This document shows positions 1-4,920 of a stretch of 5,305 nucleotides of DNA, one piece after another. Origin of the DNA: JADFQT01 sp047516825 (lineage in GTDB: Bacteria > Chloroflexota > Dehalococcoidia > Lucifugimonadales > UBA3495); assembly GCA_047516825.1 (NCBI GenBank), contig JAKZUA010000264.1, positions 1 through 5,305 on the forward strand. Direction: 5' to 3'. The stretch's first letter is position 1. The number at the start of each line of letters is the position of its first letter. Both the position numbers and the translations under genes were made by a program. The notes beneath the pieces were generated by a model. That model saw nothing but the letters and a program-made list of their open reading frames with translations, searched no databases and was not told the origin of the DNA.

Positions 1-1
1 C

Positions 2-343
2 TACGAAGAAAACCTCAAGATGTTCGGTCCGCTACGGCTGACTCGGGGCCTCAGCGAGCAACAGATCCTGGATATCAGCGACCCCAGGAAAGCGCCCAAC
101 GCCGGGCTTCCCACCCTGGAGAACGCCGTTAAGGCGGGCTCCTTCCTGTGCGGCACACCGGACCAGATAATCGAGACATTAAAGCGGACAGAAGAGAGGT
201 ATCCCGGGTTAGATCGAGTCGGCATGAGTCATCCGGTGGGCACCCCCGAGAAGGTGATTCTGGAGCAATTGGAGTGGCTGGCCCGGGACGTCATGCCCGC
301 CTTCAAGCAGAAGGTGAAGGCCGCCGTTCCCGCTGATGACTAA
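2..343 (+). CDS. LLM-class flavin-dependent oxidoreductase, C-terminal fragment
   Basis: This is the last 113 codons of a gene that begins outside the window; the frame is open from base 2 and ends at TAA. The protein has the usual C-terminal end of luciferase-like (bacterial luciferase family) monooxygenases: a G-S-F-L-C-G-T-P-D-Q-I segment, in which the G-T-P-x-x-(I/V) turn precedes a helix, then G-L-D-R-V-G-M and a final helix with L-E-W-L-A-R-D-V-M-P-A-F. In this family that end follows the TIM-barrel that binds reduced flavin (FMNH2 or F420), and the enzymes oxidise organic substrates with O2 or transfer hydride. The substrate cannot be read from this fragment. The first visible ATG (base 20) lies inside the gene and is not its start. 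A strong terminator lies about 50 bases after the stop, so this is the last gene of its transcript. Family assignment is fairly secure; subfamily is unknown. Confidence 0.85.
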   Translation, partial: YEENLKMFGPLRLTRGLSEQQILDISDPRKAPNAGLPTLENAVKAGSFLCGTPDQIIETLKRTEERYPGLDRVGMSHPVGTPEKVILEQLEWLARDVMPAFKQKVKAAVPADD

Positions 344-393
344 AAACTAAATGTTGGCGAGTTAGGGCGCCAAAATGGTTCCGCCAATGGTTC

Positions 394-431
394 AAGGCCC
401 CCAAGTGGTTGATGCTTGGGGGCCTTTCTTT
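394..431 (+). terminator. Rho-independent terminator after the flavin oxidoreductase gene
   Basis: A perfect 12-bp inverted repeat (394-405 with 415-426, G+C-rich core GGCCCCC/GGGGGCC) encloses a 9-base loop. It is followed by a T-rich stretch (TTCTTT with the last stem bases). It lies 50 bases past the TAA of the rightward flavin oxidoreductase gene. The T-run favours the + strand. On the - strand the same hairpin is followed by GAACC, so it would be weak for the leftward operon ending at 530. Confidence 0.88.
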
Positions 432-529
432 GGAGCCGCTGGCACTGAGCGCGTCACTTTCCGGGACAAACCGAGAATATTCGGTTCAGAAGGTGAGCGG
501 CGGGGCGGGCGCGGCCTGCGGGAGGAACC

Positions 530-1618
530 CTAGGCCGGTAACCGAACCTTTTTGGTAACCGGTCGGTTGTAGGGGCGCGCCGGGCAGTAAGCGGAGCGGG
601 AGCGTCCCGAATCTCCGGCCACCAGCACCAGCACGTTGTCTGGATGTCTGACCACCGGCACGTTGATGTTCGGCTCGTCCACATTCAGCCAGTGGGGCCA
701 GTAGTAAAGGTCTCCCGCCTCCTGGTCCCGCCCATATCGTAGCTGCTTGTATCTCTGGACCCGCTCCACCGGCACCCGGGCGCGCTCATAGAGATATAGC
801 TTAACGTCCTCCTTGGTCCAGCCATCCTCACTCAGGTGCCGGGCAATCAAGGGACTGATTACCACCACCACATGCCCGCCGTGGATAATGTTGTGGTTCA
901 GGTTCGACATGGAATCGGCCAATATCCACAGTGGAAACTCCATGCTGCCGGAACCGCCGGGGTTGTTGCCTCGGGGAGCGTCGGCCGCGTAGACGGTAAC
1001 GCAGCTATCCTCTGCGTCGAAACCGAATTCGGTGTGGACCGGAGCCCAAGGCGTGTCCACGTCCGCGCCGATGCAGTAGGAATACTTGGATGGAGAGCCC
1101 ATGGTAGATTTATCCCCGCTCTCCGGGTGTCCCCCGCCCGCGTTTACCATTAGTAGCCGGACCGCCCGGCCAATGGTGGCATTAGCCCGGCTGCCATGGC
1201 CGAAAAGCCCGATTCCGTGATTGATTCCCACCTGCTCCACCACCGGTCCGCTTACGATCACCAGCGGCGCCGCCGGATCGCTGGTGGCCTGCAACCCCTG
1301 AACATCGAACTGAGGGTCCAACAGGGCTTCAACCGCCGCCAGCACCACTGGCATGTACTCCGGGCGGCAGCCAGCCATGACCGCGTTGGTGGCTACCGCC
1401 TCGACGGTTACCACGCCCATGCGGGGAGGCATAACGCCAAGGACCTCCAAGGTATCCCGACCGGCGGCGGCGACCATGGCCAGTACCGCTTGTTCCGTCG
1501 GGGGAACTACCGGCAGGCCGTCGGTCCAGCCGTTTTCAAAGTACTGCTCAATGGTGTCGATGGCGCCCTGAACCGAGTCCAGGCCGGTCAGTTTCGGCGT
1601 TGTATCACCTGTCACCAT
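530..1618 (-). CDS. Conserved protein of unknown function, partner of the UGSC selenoprotein
   Basis: A 362-residue soluble protein with no signal peptide or membrane segment. Recognisable conserved stretches are G-W-T-D-G-L-P-V-V-P-P-T (residues 30-41), N-A-V-M-A-G-C-R-P-E-Y-M-P-V-V-L (78-93, Cys84), G-S-R-A-N-A-T-I-G-R-A-V-R-L (142-155) and G-S-P-S-K-Y-S-Y-C-I (174-183, Cys182). I recognise this pattern from proteins encoded next to UGSC-family genes in environmental bacteria, usually annotated as hypothetical. I know of no established activity. The conserved Gly/Pro/Asp-rich N-terminal motif and Cys84/Cys182 are candidate functional residues, by inference only. The start at 1618 has a GGGAG ribosome site (1626-1630) seven bases upstream. 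The gene follows the selenoprotein stop by 57 bases on the same strand with no terminator visible between them, so the two are probably co-transcribed. The stop is TAG. Some versions of this neighbourhood may have the two proteins fused; here they are separate. Confidence 0.85.
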   Translation of the reverse strand: MVTGDTTPKLTGLDSVQGAIDTIEQYFENGWTDGLPVVPPTEQAVLAMVAAAGRDTLEVLGVMPPRMGVVTVEAVATNAVMAGCRPEYMPVVLAAVEALLDPQFDVQGLQATSDPAAPLVIVSGPVVEQVGINHGIGLFGHGSRANATIGRAVRLLMVNAGGGHPESGDKSTMGSPSKYSYCIGADVDTPWAPVHTEFGFDAEDSCVTVYAADAPRGNNPGGSGSMEFPLWILADSMSNLNHNIIHGGHVVVVISPLIARHLSEDGWTKEDVKLYLYERARVPVERVQRYKQLRYGRDQEAGDLYYWPHWLNVDEPNINVPVVRHPDNVLVLVAGDSGRSRSAYCPARPYNRPVTKKVRLPA

Positions 1619-1675
1619 AGGAAAGCTCCCAGGCCGGAATTTGGGCTTTACGAAGGTGTGGGAAAGAACCCGCGG

Positions 1676-2227
1676 TTAGCCGGTCAGGGCATTTACGATT
1701 TCTTCGGCCACCGTCTGGGCCTTAGCCGCAGCGACGTCCCGGTCGCCCAAGGGATGAGATACGGCTACCAGGGGCAGGTCTTCCAGATTCATAGACCGCT
1801 TTATGGATGTAGCCAGGCGTACAAAGCTGCTGGTGGCCACTACCACGGCGGGTTTTCCGGTTTCTTCAAAGCGAATTCCGTCGAGCATACTGCCCGAAGT
1901 GCAGGAGCCTCAAAGGGCTACCCCAGCAACCATGAAATCGGCGTCCCGGGCCATTTCGGCCAGCATCCCTTCGTGGGCCGGTTTGGAAGAAATGAACTTG
2001 GTCTTTAAAATGACCTGGGCTACTCCAAACTCATCCCTAAGGATGTTAGCCAGCGCCTCGAAGAAAAAACGGGAGGTGTCGTTTCCGTTATCCAGCAGGG
2101 CCGCCGTGGTACCCTTTACAGACGCAAGCCGCCGGGCGTTCTGACGCTCTACAACTTGCACATGTCCAGTAGGGTCCAGGTAAGTGACTCGCTTAACCGC
2201 GGGTTCTGCTAGGGTTGGCGTTGACAT
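1676..2227 (-). CDS. UGSC family selenoprotein (in-frame TGA read as selenocysteine)
   Basis: An intact 183-residue protein if the in-frame TGA at codon 106 is read as selenocysteine; otherwise it looks like two broken ORFs (105 and 70 residues). Residues 106-109 read U-G-S-C, followed by T-S-G-S, which is the defining motif of the UGSC (seleno)protein family. Homology continues on both sides: Y-L-D-P-T-G (16-21), an L-L-D-N-G-N strand/turn (44-49), the strand M-V-A-G-V-A-L running into U106, then G-K-P-A-V-V-V-A-T-S-S-F (124-135) and L-P-L-V-A-V-S-H-P-L-G (about 151-161). The alternating strand/helix pattern suggests a Rossmann-like alpha/beta fold. The U-x-x-C pair suggests a selenol/thiol redox or nucleophilic centre; the reaction is not established. 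The start at 2227 is set by a perfect AGGAGG (2236-2241) eight bases upstream. The stop is TAA. It is the first gene of a leftward operon with the 362-residue partner. The ATG at 1888, eight codons past the TGA, has no ribosome site and is internal. Confidence 0.93.
1890..1904 (-). promoter_or_regulatory. Candidate bacterial SECIS hairpin
   Basis: Immediately downstream of the TGA on the - strand, CTGC (1904-1901) pairs with GCAG (1893-1890) around a 7-base loop ACUUCGG. A lower GAG/CUC pairing (1911-1909 with 1885-1883) could extend it, with an internal loop between. Bacterial SECIS elements lie inside the coding sequence just after UGA and bind SelB through the apical loop. This loop begins 12 bases from the U of UGA, closer than the usual 16 or more bases, and the stem is short. 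SECIS sequences outside Enterobacteria are poorly conserved, so this is a plausible but unproven element; a slightly different fold is possible. Confidence 0.4.
1910..1912 (-). other. Selenocysteine (Sec) TGA codon, codon 106 of the UGSC protein
   Basis: The - strand reads GTA GCC CTT TGA GGC TCC TGC, i.e. V-A-L-U-G-S-C. The TGA sits exactly where the family has Sec (or Cys in non-seleno homologues), and family similarity continues in the same frame for 77 codons to a TAA. TGA appears to remain a normal stop in this genome: the 44-aa gene at 2830 ends with it and genes here use TGG for Trp. A general UGA-to-Trp reassignment is therefore unlikely. Confidence 0.92.
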
Positions 2228-2256
2228 ATAACCGCCCTCCTCATATAACCGCCCTC
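2225..2256 (-). repeat. 17-bp-period tandem duplication of the selenoprotein start region
   Basis: The 15-mer CATATAACCGCCCTC occurs at 2225-2239 and again at 2242-2256. On the - strand each copy is a purine-rich ribosome site followed by GGCGGTTATATG. The proximal copy (AGGAGG at 2241-2236, ATG at 2227) starts the selenoprotein. The distal copy (GAGGG, ATG at 2244) starts a different frame that ends after 11 codons at TAG (2211-2209), overlapping the first six codons of the selenoprotein. The selenoprotein's AGGAGG is formed where the two copies join, inside codons 2-3 of the short frame. Confidence 0.85.
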
Positions 2257-2350
2257 TTTCTGTTTCCCGCCCGACGCAAAATAGGTGCCAAGCCCACCGA
2301 GGAAGCTGATATTTCGCCCAACGGTTCTTGCCCGGTTCCTGTTAGGGACC

Positions 2351-2380
2351 ATTATAGTCGCCGATGGGGATGGGTACCAG
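2351..2380 (-). promoter_or_regulatory. Possible promoter of the UGSC operon
   Basis: The - strand carries an exact TATAAT (2356-2351) about 120 bases upstream of the selenoprotein ATG. At 18-base spacing a CTGGTA hexamer (2380-2375) matches only three of six positions of the -35 consensus. A perfect -10 box with the correct orientation makes this the best candidate in the gap, but a single hexamer can occur by chance. Confidence 0.3.
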
Positions 2381-2531
2381 TTGGCTCGGCGGACTTCATT
2401 GAACACCGGCAGCAGTTGGCTCCCTGGTAGGGGCAAAGCCGGAGATCTAAAAGGGGGGATTTCTCTGAAGGTGGGTGTAACCCAAACTTGGGCGGAGCGG
2501 AGGGATATGAGGGTTCAGAAACCCGCTGCAG

Positions 2532-2549
2532 GTTTAAGCCGTTTAAGCC
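2532..2549. repeat. 9-bp perfect tandem repeat
   Basis: GTTTAAGCC occurs twice head to tail (2532-2540 and 2541-2549), about 20 bases beyond the stop of the 81-residue membrane protein gene. Function unknown; replication slippage would explain it. Confidence 0.8.
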
Positions 2550-2570
2550 AAGGTGGGAGTTTTTTAGCCT

Positions 2571-2816
2571 TTATGCGGAGTCGCCGGTGATTTTCAGCTT
2601 GCGAGACAGCCCGCTCACCAATCCCTTGGCATTAACCGGGTGATAGGGAAGCCCTTCATCCGCATTGCTGAGCGACTCCTCATCCGTGGACATGTCTATT
2701 GCGATTCTTTCCAGCCGGTTGTAAGAGACTCCACCCGCCACGACACCAACCACCAGAACAGTCGCCAAGGCTCCGCCCAGCAACACCCAGAAGACTCCGA
2801 TTTGCAATAATTCCAT
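2571..2816 (-). CDS. Small single-span membrane protein (81 aa)
   Basis: An unrecognised 81-residue protein. Residues about 5-30 form one long hydrophobic segment rich in Val, Leu, Gly and Ala (F-W-V-L-L-G-G-A-L then V-L-V-V-G-V-V-A-G-G-V), suited to a membrane helix. The remaining hydrophilic tail has an acidic stretch (D-M-S-T-D-E-E-S, about 41-48) and a basic end (S-R-K-L-K). The start at 2816 is supported by AAGAGGT (2830-2824) seven bases upstream. That site overlaps the stop of the 44-residue gene before it, so translation of the two is probably coupled. Stop TAA. The hydrophobic profile, a good ribosome site and the operon partner support a real gene. Possible roles include a small subunit or assembly factor of a membrane complex, but nothing in the sequence identifies one. 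Confidence 0.7.
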   Translation of the reverse strand: MELLQIGVFWVLLGGALATVLVVGVVAGGVSYNRLERIAIDMSTDEESLSNADEGLPYHPVNAKGLVSGLSRKLKITGDSA

Positions 2817-2829
2817 ACGGCTTACCTCT

Positions 2830-2964
2830 TCACGAAACCAGCGCGATTCTAATCACCACCGCCAGCAGCAACCCGCCGGCAATCATGGAATAAAATAGAA
2901 GCATGGGCTCTCTGAGAAAATTGGTGCGACCCCTACCTCTTAACCGCCTATAACGTACAGCCAT
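2830..2964 (-). CDS. Very small membrane protein (44 aa)
   Basis: A 44-codon ORF, ATG at 2964 to TGA at 2832-2830. The N-terminus is strongly basic (M-A-V-R-Y-R-R-L-R-G-R-G-R, then N-F-L-R-E-P). It is followed by a hydrophobic stretch from about residue 21 to 43 (M-L-L-F-Y-S-M-I-A-G-G-L-L-L-A-V-V). By the positive-inside rule the Arg-rich end should be cytoplasmic. A purine-rich site (AGAGGGAAGG, 2977-2968) lies just upstream of the ATG. Only 13 bases separate its stop from the start of the 81-residue membrane protein, whose ribosome site begins at its last base. The small size lowers certainty, but start site, composition and coupling all agree. Product not recognised. Confidence 0.65.
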   Translation of the reverse strand: MAVRYRRLRGRGRTNFLREPMLLFYSMIAGGLLLAVVIRIALVS

Positions 2965-3505
2965 TGGCCTTCCCTCTGATAAAATATTCGGGTCCGGGCT
3001 AACAGAAAAGAAATTTGCAGCTGCGCTCTGGGTACCGGGCTTGATCCGACACCAGAATTACTTACCAGTAAAAGATTCAGCTTAGACCCACTCAGTAATG
3101 ACCTAGGACTATCAGCGGTTCTCTAACGGAAACAAGCCGATAACGTTAGGAAAACGAACGCTTGCAGTAGGAAGCGCTGGGTTAACTTTTTGAGATAAAC
3201 CGGCCTGGGGCGTAACTGGCCGGCCAGACCCCCACCCAGAAAGCGGTTTGCGGGTAGGGCGGTTCCCTAAACTAATGCCTAGCTGAAGCGCGCAGGCCTT
3301 GGAATGGCGGTTCAGACAGACCCCGGCTTTGCTATAGGGCCCGGGACTAGGGCCTCCCTGGGCCAACCGGAAGGATCGCGCGGCTTGCCTTCCTCGTTGG
3401 AGCATAGGTATCATGCTAGTCGAGACAAGCCGGAGAGTTGGATACCTCATGTTTGGTTTCTAAGGCTGGTTATCGGCTAGCTGCGTTTTCGAGCTGGAGC
3501 AAGGC
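2965..3505. other. Long intergenic region between divergent genes
   Basis: About 540 bases between the leftward small-protein pair and the rightward hydrolase. One long - strand frame (3450-3112) has an odd Pro/Arg/Gly/Ser-rich composition, no ribosome site and no family resemblance, so I do not call it a gene. Visible structure includes CCGGCC/GGCCGG around 3200-3224 and a 7-bp dyad AGGTATC (3406-3412) with GATACCT (3441-3447), about 60 bases upstream of the hydrolase start. No tRNA, rRNA, RNase P or tmRNA signature was recognised, though an unrecognised structured RNA cannot be ruled out. Promoters for both flanking units must lie here; none is convincing by eye. Confidence 0.5.
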
Positions 3506-4381
3506 ATGGAGAAACAGCCGCAAGATAATTGGCTCACGATAAACGGGCTAAGTTTCCACTATCGGGACTGGGGAGGCGGCGGGCAGGAGATAATCCTGCT
3601 GCACGGGTTGGCGTCTACTTGCCACATCTGGGACTTGGTAGCGCCATTATTGGCCCAGGGCGACCATCGAGTGGTGGCGATGGATCAGCGCGGGCATGGA
3701 GCCAGCACTAAGCCAGAGCGGGGCTATGACTTCGCCAGCGTGAGCCAGGACCTTACGGGGCTGATCGAAGGCCTGGGCATGAAGCGGCCACTGATTGCCG
3801 GACATTCCTGGGGCGCCGACGTGGCGTTGGAGTTTGCCGTCGCCAATCCAGAGGTCCCTAAGGGGCTTTGCTTTGTAGACGGCGGAATGATTCAGCCCTC
3901 GGCCCGCTACGCCAGCCTGGACCAGGCCAGGGAGCAGATGGCCCCACCGATATTCTCCGGAGTAACCCTGGAAGCGTTTACCCAAAGAGTCCAGTCCCGG
4001 CAGGCATCAACTCCAATGAGTCCTGGAGCCGAAGCAGCGGTGCTGGCCAACTTCGAGGTGCTAACGGACAACACCATCCGCGCCTGGCTAAGCCGAGATA
4101 ACCATTTGCGGATCATCGATGCACTTTGGGATCATCATCCGCCGGAATTGTACCCCCAAGTAGCGTGTTCGGTTTTATTGATGCCCGCCCGCCAATTGGG
4201 CAACGCCGATGTCTCAGAGCGGCAGCGCAGGCGAGAAGAGTCCGTGGCCCAGGCCGGCAGCCTGCTTCCACGGGGAAAGACAGTCTGGCTGGAAGACAGT
4301 ATTCACGATGTACCCCTACAGCGACCGGAGCTGGTCGCCGGCATCATAAAAGAGCATCTGACCGCCGGCTACTTTAGCTAG
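3506..4381 (+). CDS. Alpha/beta hydrolase fold protein
   Basis: A complete 291-residue alpha/beta hydrolase, the normal size for this superfamily, probably cytoplasmic (no signal peptide). Motifs in order: strand then L-L-H-G-L (31-35), the oxyanion-hole H-G; M-D-Q-R-G-H-G-A-S (59-67); nucleophile elbow G-H-S-W-G (99-103) with Ser101; and S-I-H-D-V-P (265-270) with catalytic His267. The acid is less clear. The usual site after strand 7 (L-L-M-P-A-R, 224-229) lacks an adjacent Asp and the nearest is Asp235. Asp125, after strand 6 in F-V-D-G-G, could serve instead, as in some dehalogenase-like members. Substrate is unknown; ester, lactone or C-C bond hydrolysis are possible. The start is set by GGAG (3496-3499) six bases before ATG. 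Stop TAG. It converges on the CinA-like gene, with 50 bases between stops and no clear terminator. Confidence 0.93.
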   Translation: MEKQPQDNWLTINGLSFHYRDWGGGGQEIILLHGLASTCHIWDLVAPLLAQGDHRVVAMDQRGHGASTKPERGYDFASVSQDLTGLIEGLGMKRPLIAGHSWGADVALEFAVANPEVPKGLCFVDGGMIQPSARYASLDQAREQMAPPIFSGVTLEAFTQRVQSRQASTPMSPGAEAAVLANFEVLTDNTIRAWLSRDNHLRIIDALWDHHPPELYPQVACSVLLMPARQLGNADVSERQRRREESVAQAGSLLPRGKTVWLEDSIHDVPLQRPELVAGIIKEHLTAGYFS

Positions 4382-4406
4382 GCCTCACCTCACCAACCTG
4401 GCGCCG

Positions 4407-4434
4407 GCCTGAATACGTTAGCCTGAATGCGCTA
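4407..4434. repeat. Imperfect 14-bp tandem repeat at the end of the CinA-like gene
   Basis: GCCTGAATACGTTA (4407-4420) is followed directly by GCCTGAATGCGCTA (4421-4434), with 12 of 14 positions identical. The right copy includes the TAG stop of the CinA-like gene (4434-4432 on the - strand). It lies between the two convergent stops; no function is evident. Confidence 0.75.
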
Positions 4435-4920
4435 GCCGGATTCCTGGACGCATTGTTCCAGCAGATCCAGGGCGGCCCTGGCAAACTGCCACATGTTGGC
4501 TTCCCGGTCACCGTGGCCGGTCTCCAAAGTAATGGCTCGTTCTACCGGGCCGGACACCGCTATGCAGGAGTGGCCCGCCGCGTCGCCATAGCGGTTCCCG
4601 GTGGGTCCACTGGCTCCCGTCTCACTCAGCGCCCAGGTAGTCCCCAAGGCCTCCCTAACGGTGCGGGCGTTCAACATGGCGTAGGGCTCGCTGCTGGCCC
4701 GAATTCCTTCCATCGCTTGGTCTGGGACCTGGAGCAATCCCCGCTGGGCAACCCGGGTATATACCACCACTCCGCCAACGTAGTAGGCCGATGCGCCGGG
4801 CACGGCCACCAAGGAGGCGGAAATCAGTCCCCCTCCCGCGGATTCAGACACCGCCAGGGTTTGCTGCTTACTTTTTAGTAACGCCCCAACCGAAATGGCC
4901 ATGGATGTTAAATCTGGCAT
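4432..4920 (-). CDS. CinA C-terminal-domain family protein (PncC-like, divergent)
   Basis: A 162-residue protein made only of the CinA C-terminal domain, close in length to stand-alone E. coli PncC (165). PncC enzymes hydrolyse nicotinamide mononucleotide to nicotinate mononucleotide in pyridine-nucleotide salvage. Family landmarks: L-A-V-S-E-S (22-27), V-P-G-A-S-A-Y-Y-V-G-G-V-V-V-Y (40-54), S-E-T-G-A-S-G-P-T-G (for the usual S-x-x-G-I-A-G-P) and G-H-S-C-I-A-V. The usual E-S-C-T-G-G reads E-S-A-G-G-G, and the usual Y-S-N-x-x-K reads Y54-T-R-V-A-Q59, so a conserved Lys is replaced. Activity therefore may differ. I chose the ATG at 4920: a G-rich GGGGGAG (4931-4925) precedes it and homology begins soon after. 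A longer frame to 5058 adds 46 residues with no family resemblance. It is divergent from the gene at the right edge. Confidence 0.85.
   Translation of the reverse strand: MPDLTSMAISVGALLKSKQQTLAVSESAGGGLISASLVAVPGASAYYVGGVVVYTRVAQRGLLQVPDQAMEGIRASSEPYAMLNARTVREALGTTWALSETGASGPTGNRYGDAAGHSCIAVSGPVERAITLETGHGDREANMWQFARAALDLLEQCVQESG

Larger units (their letters stand above)
2228..2570. other. Intergenic region between the small-membrane-protein genes and the UGSC operon
   Basis: About 340 bases with no convincing gene; the open frames here on both strands lack family resemblance and ribosome sites. It holds the duplicated start region and the possible TATAAT promoter for the UGSC operon. It also holds a cluster of small dyads (2473-2483, 2481-2492, 2511-2524) and a 9-bp tandem repeat at 2532-2549. 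No tRNA or recognised riboswitch was seen. Confidence 0.6.

Noticed and set aside
469..486. Dyad AACCGA-gaatat-TCGGTT as terminator of the leftward UGSC operon
   Set aside because: The stem is only 6 bp and is followed on the - strand by TTGTCC rather than a T-run; too weak to call.
1676..1888. Independent 70-residue gene starting at ATG 1888
   Set aside because: No ribosome site upstream, and its sequence is the C-terminal half of the UGSC family; it is explained by reading through the TGA.
1196..2008. 270-residue + strand open frame across the UGSC operon
   Set aside because: It lies antisense to two genes with clear family signatures, and its His/Arg/Gly-rich translation is typical of a shadow frame.
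2209..2436. 75-residue - strand frame overlapping the selenoprotein start
   Set aside because: The long version has no ribosome site or homology; only the last 11 codons, starting in the duplicated SD-ATG, are worth noting.
2560..2565. T6 tract as a + strand terminator
   Set aside because: No stable hairpin precedes it and no rightward gene ends nearby.
3112..3450. 112-residue - strand open frame
   Set aside because: Pro/Arg/Gly/Ser-rich composition without hydrophobic-core pattern, no ribosome site, no family resemblance; most likely a chance frame in G+C-rich DNA.
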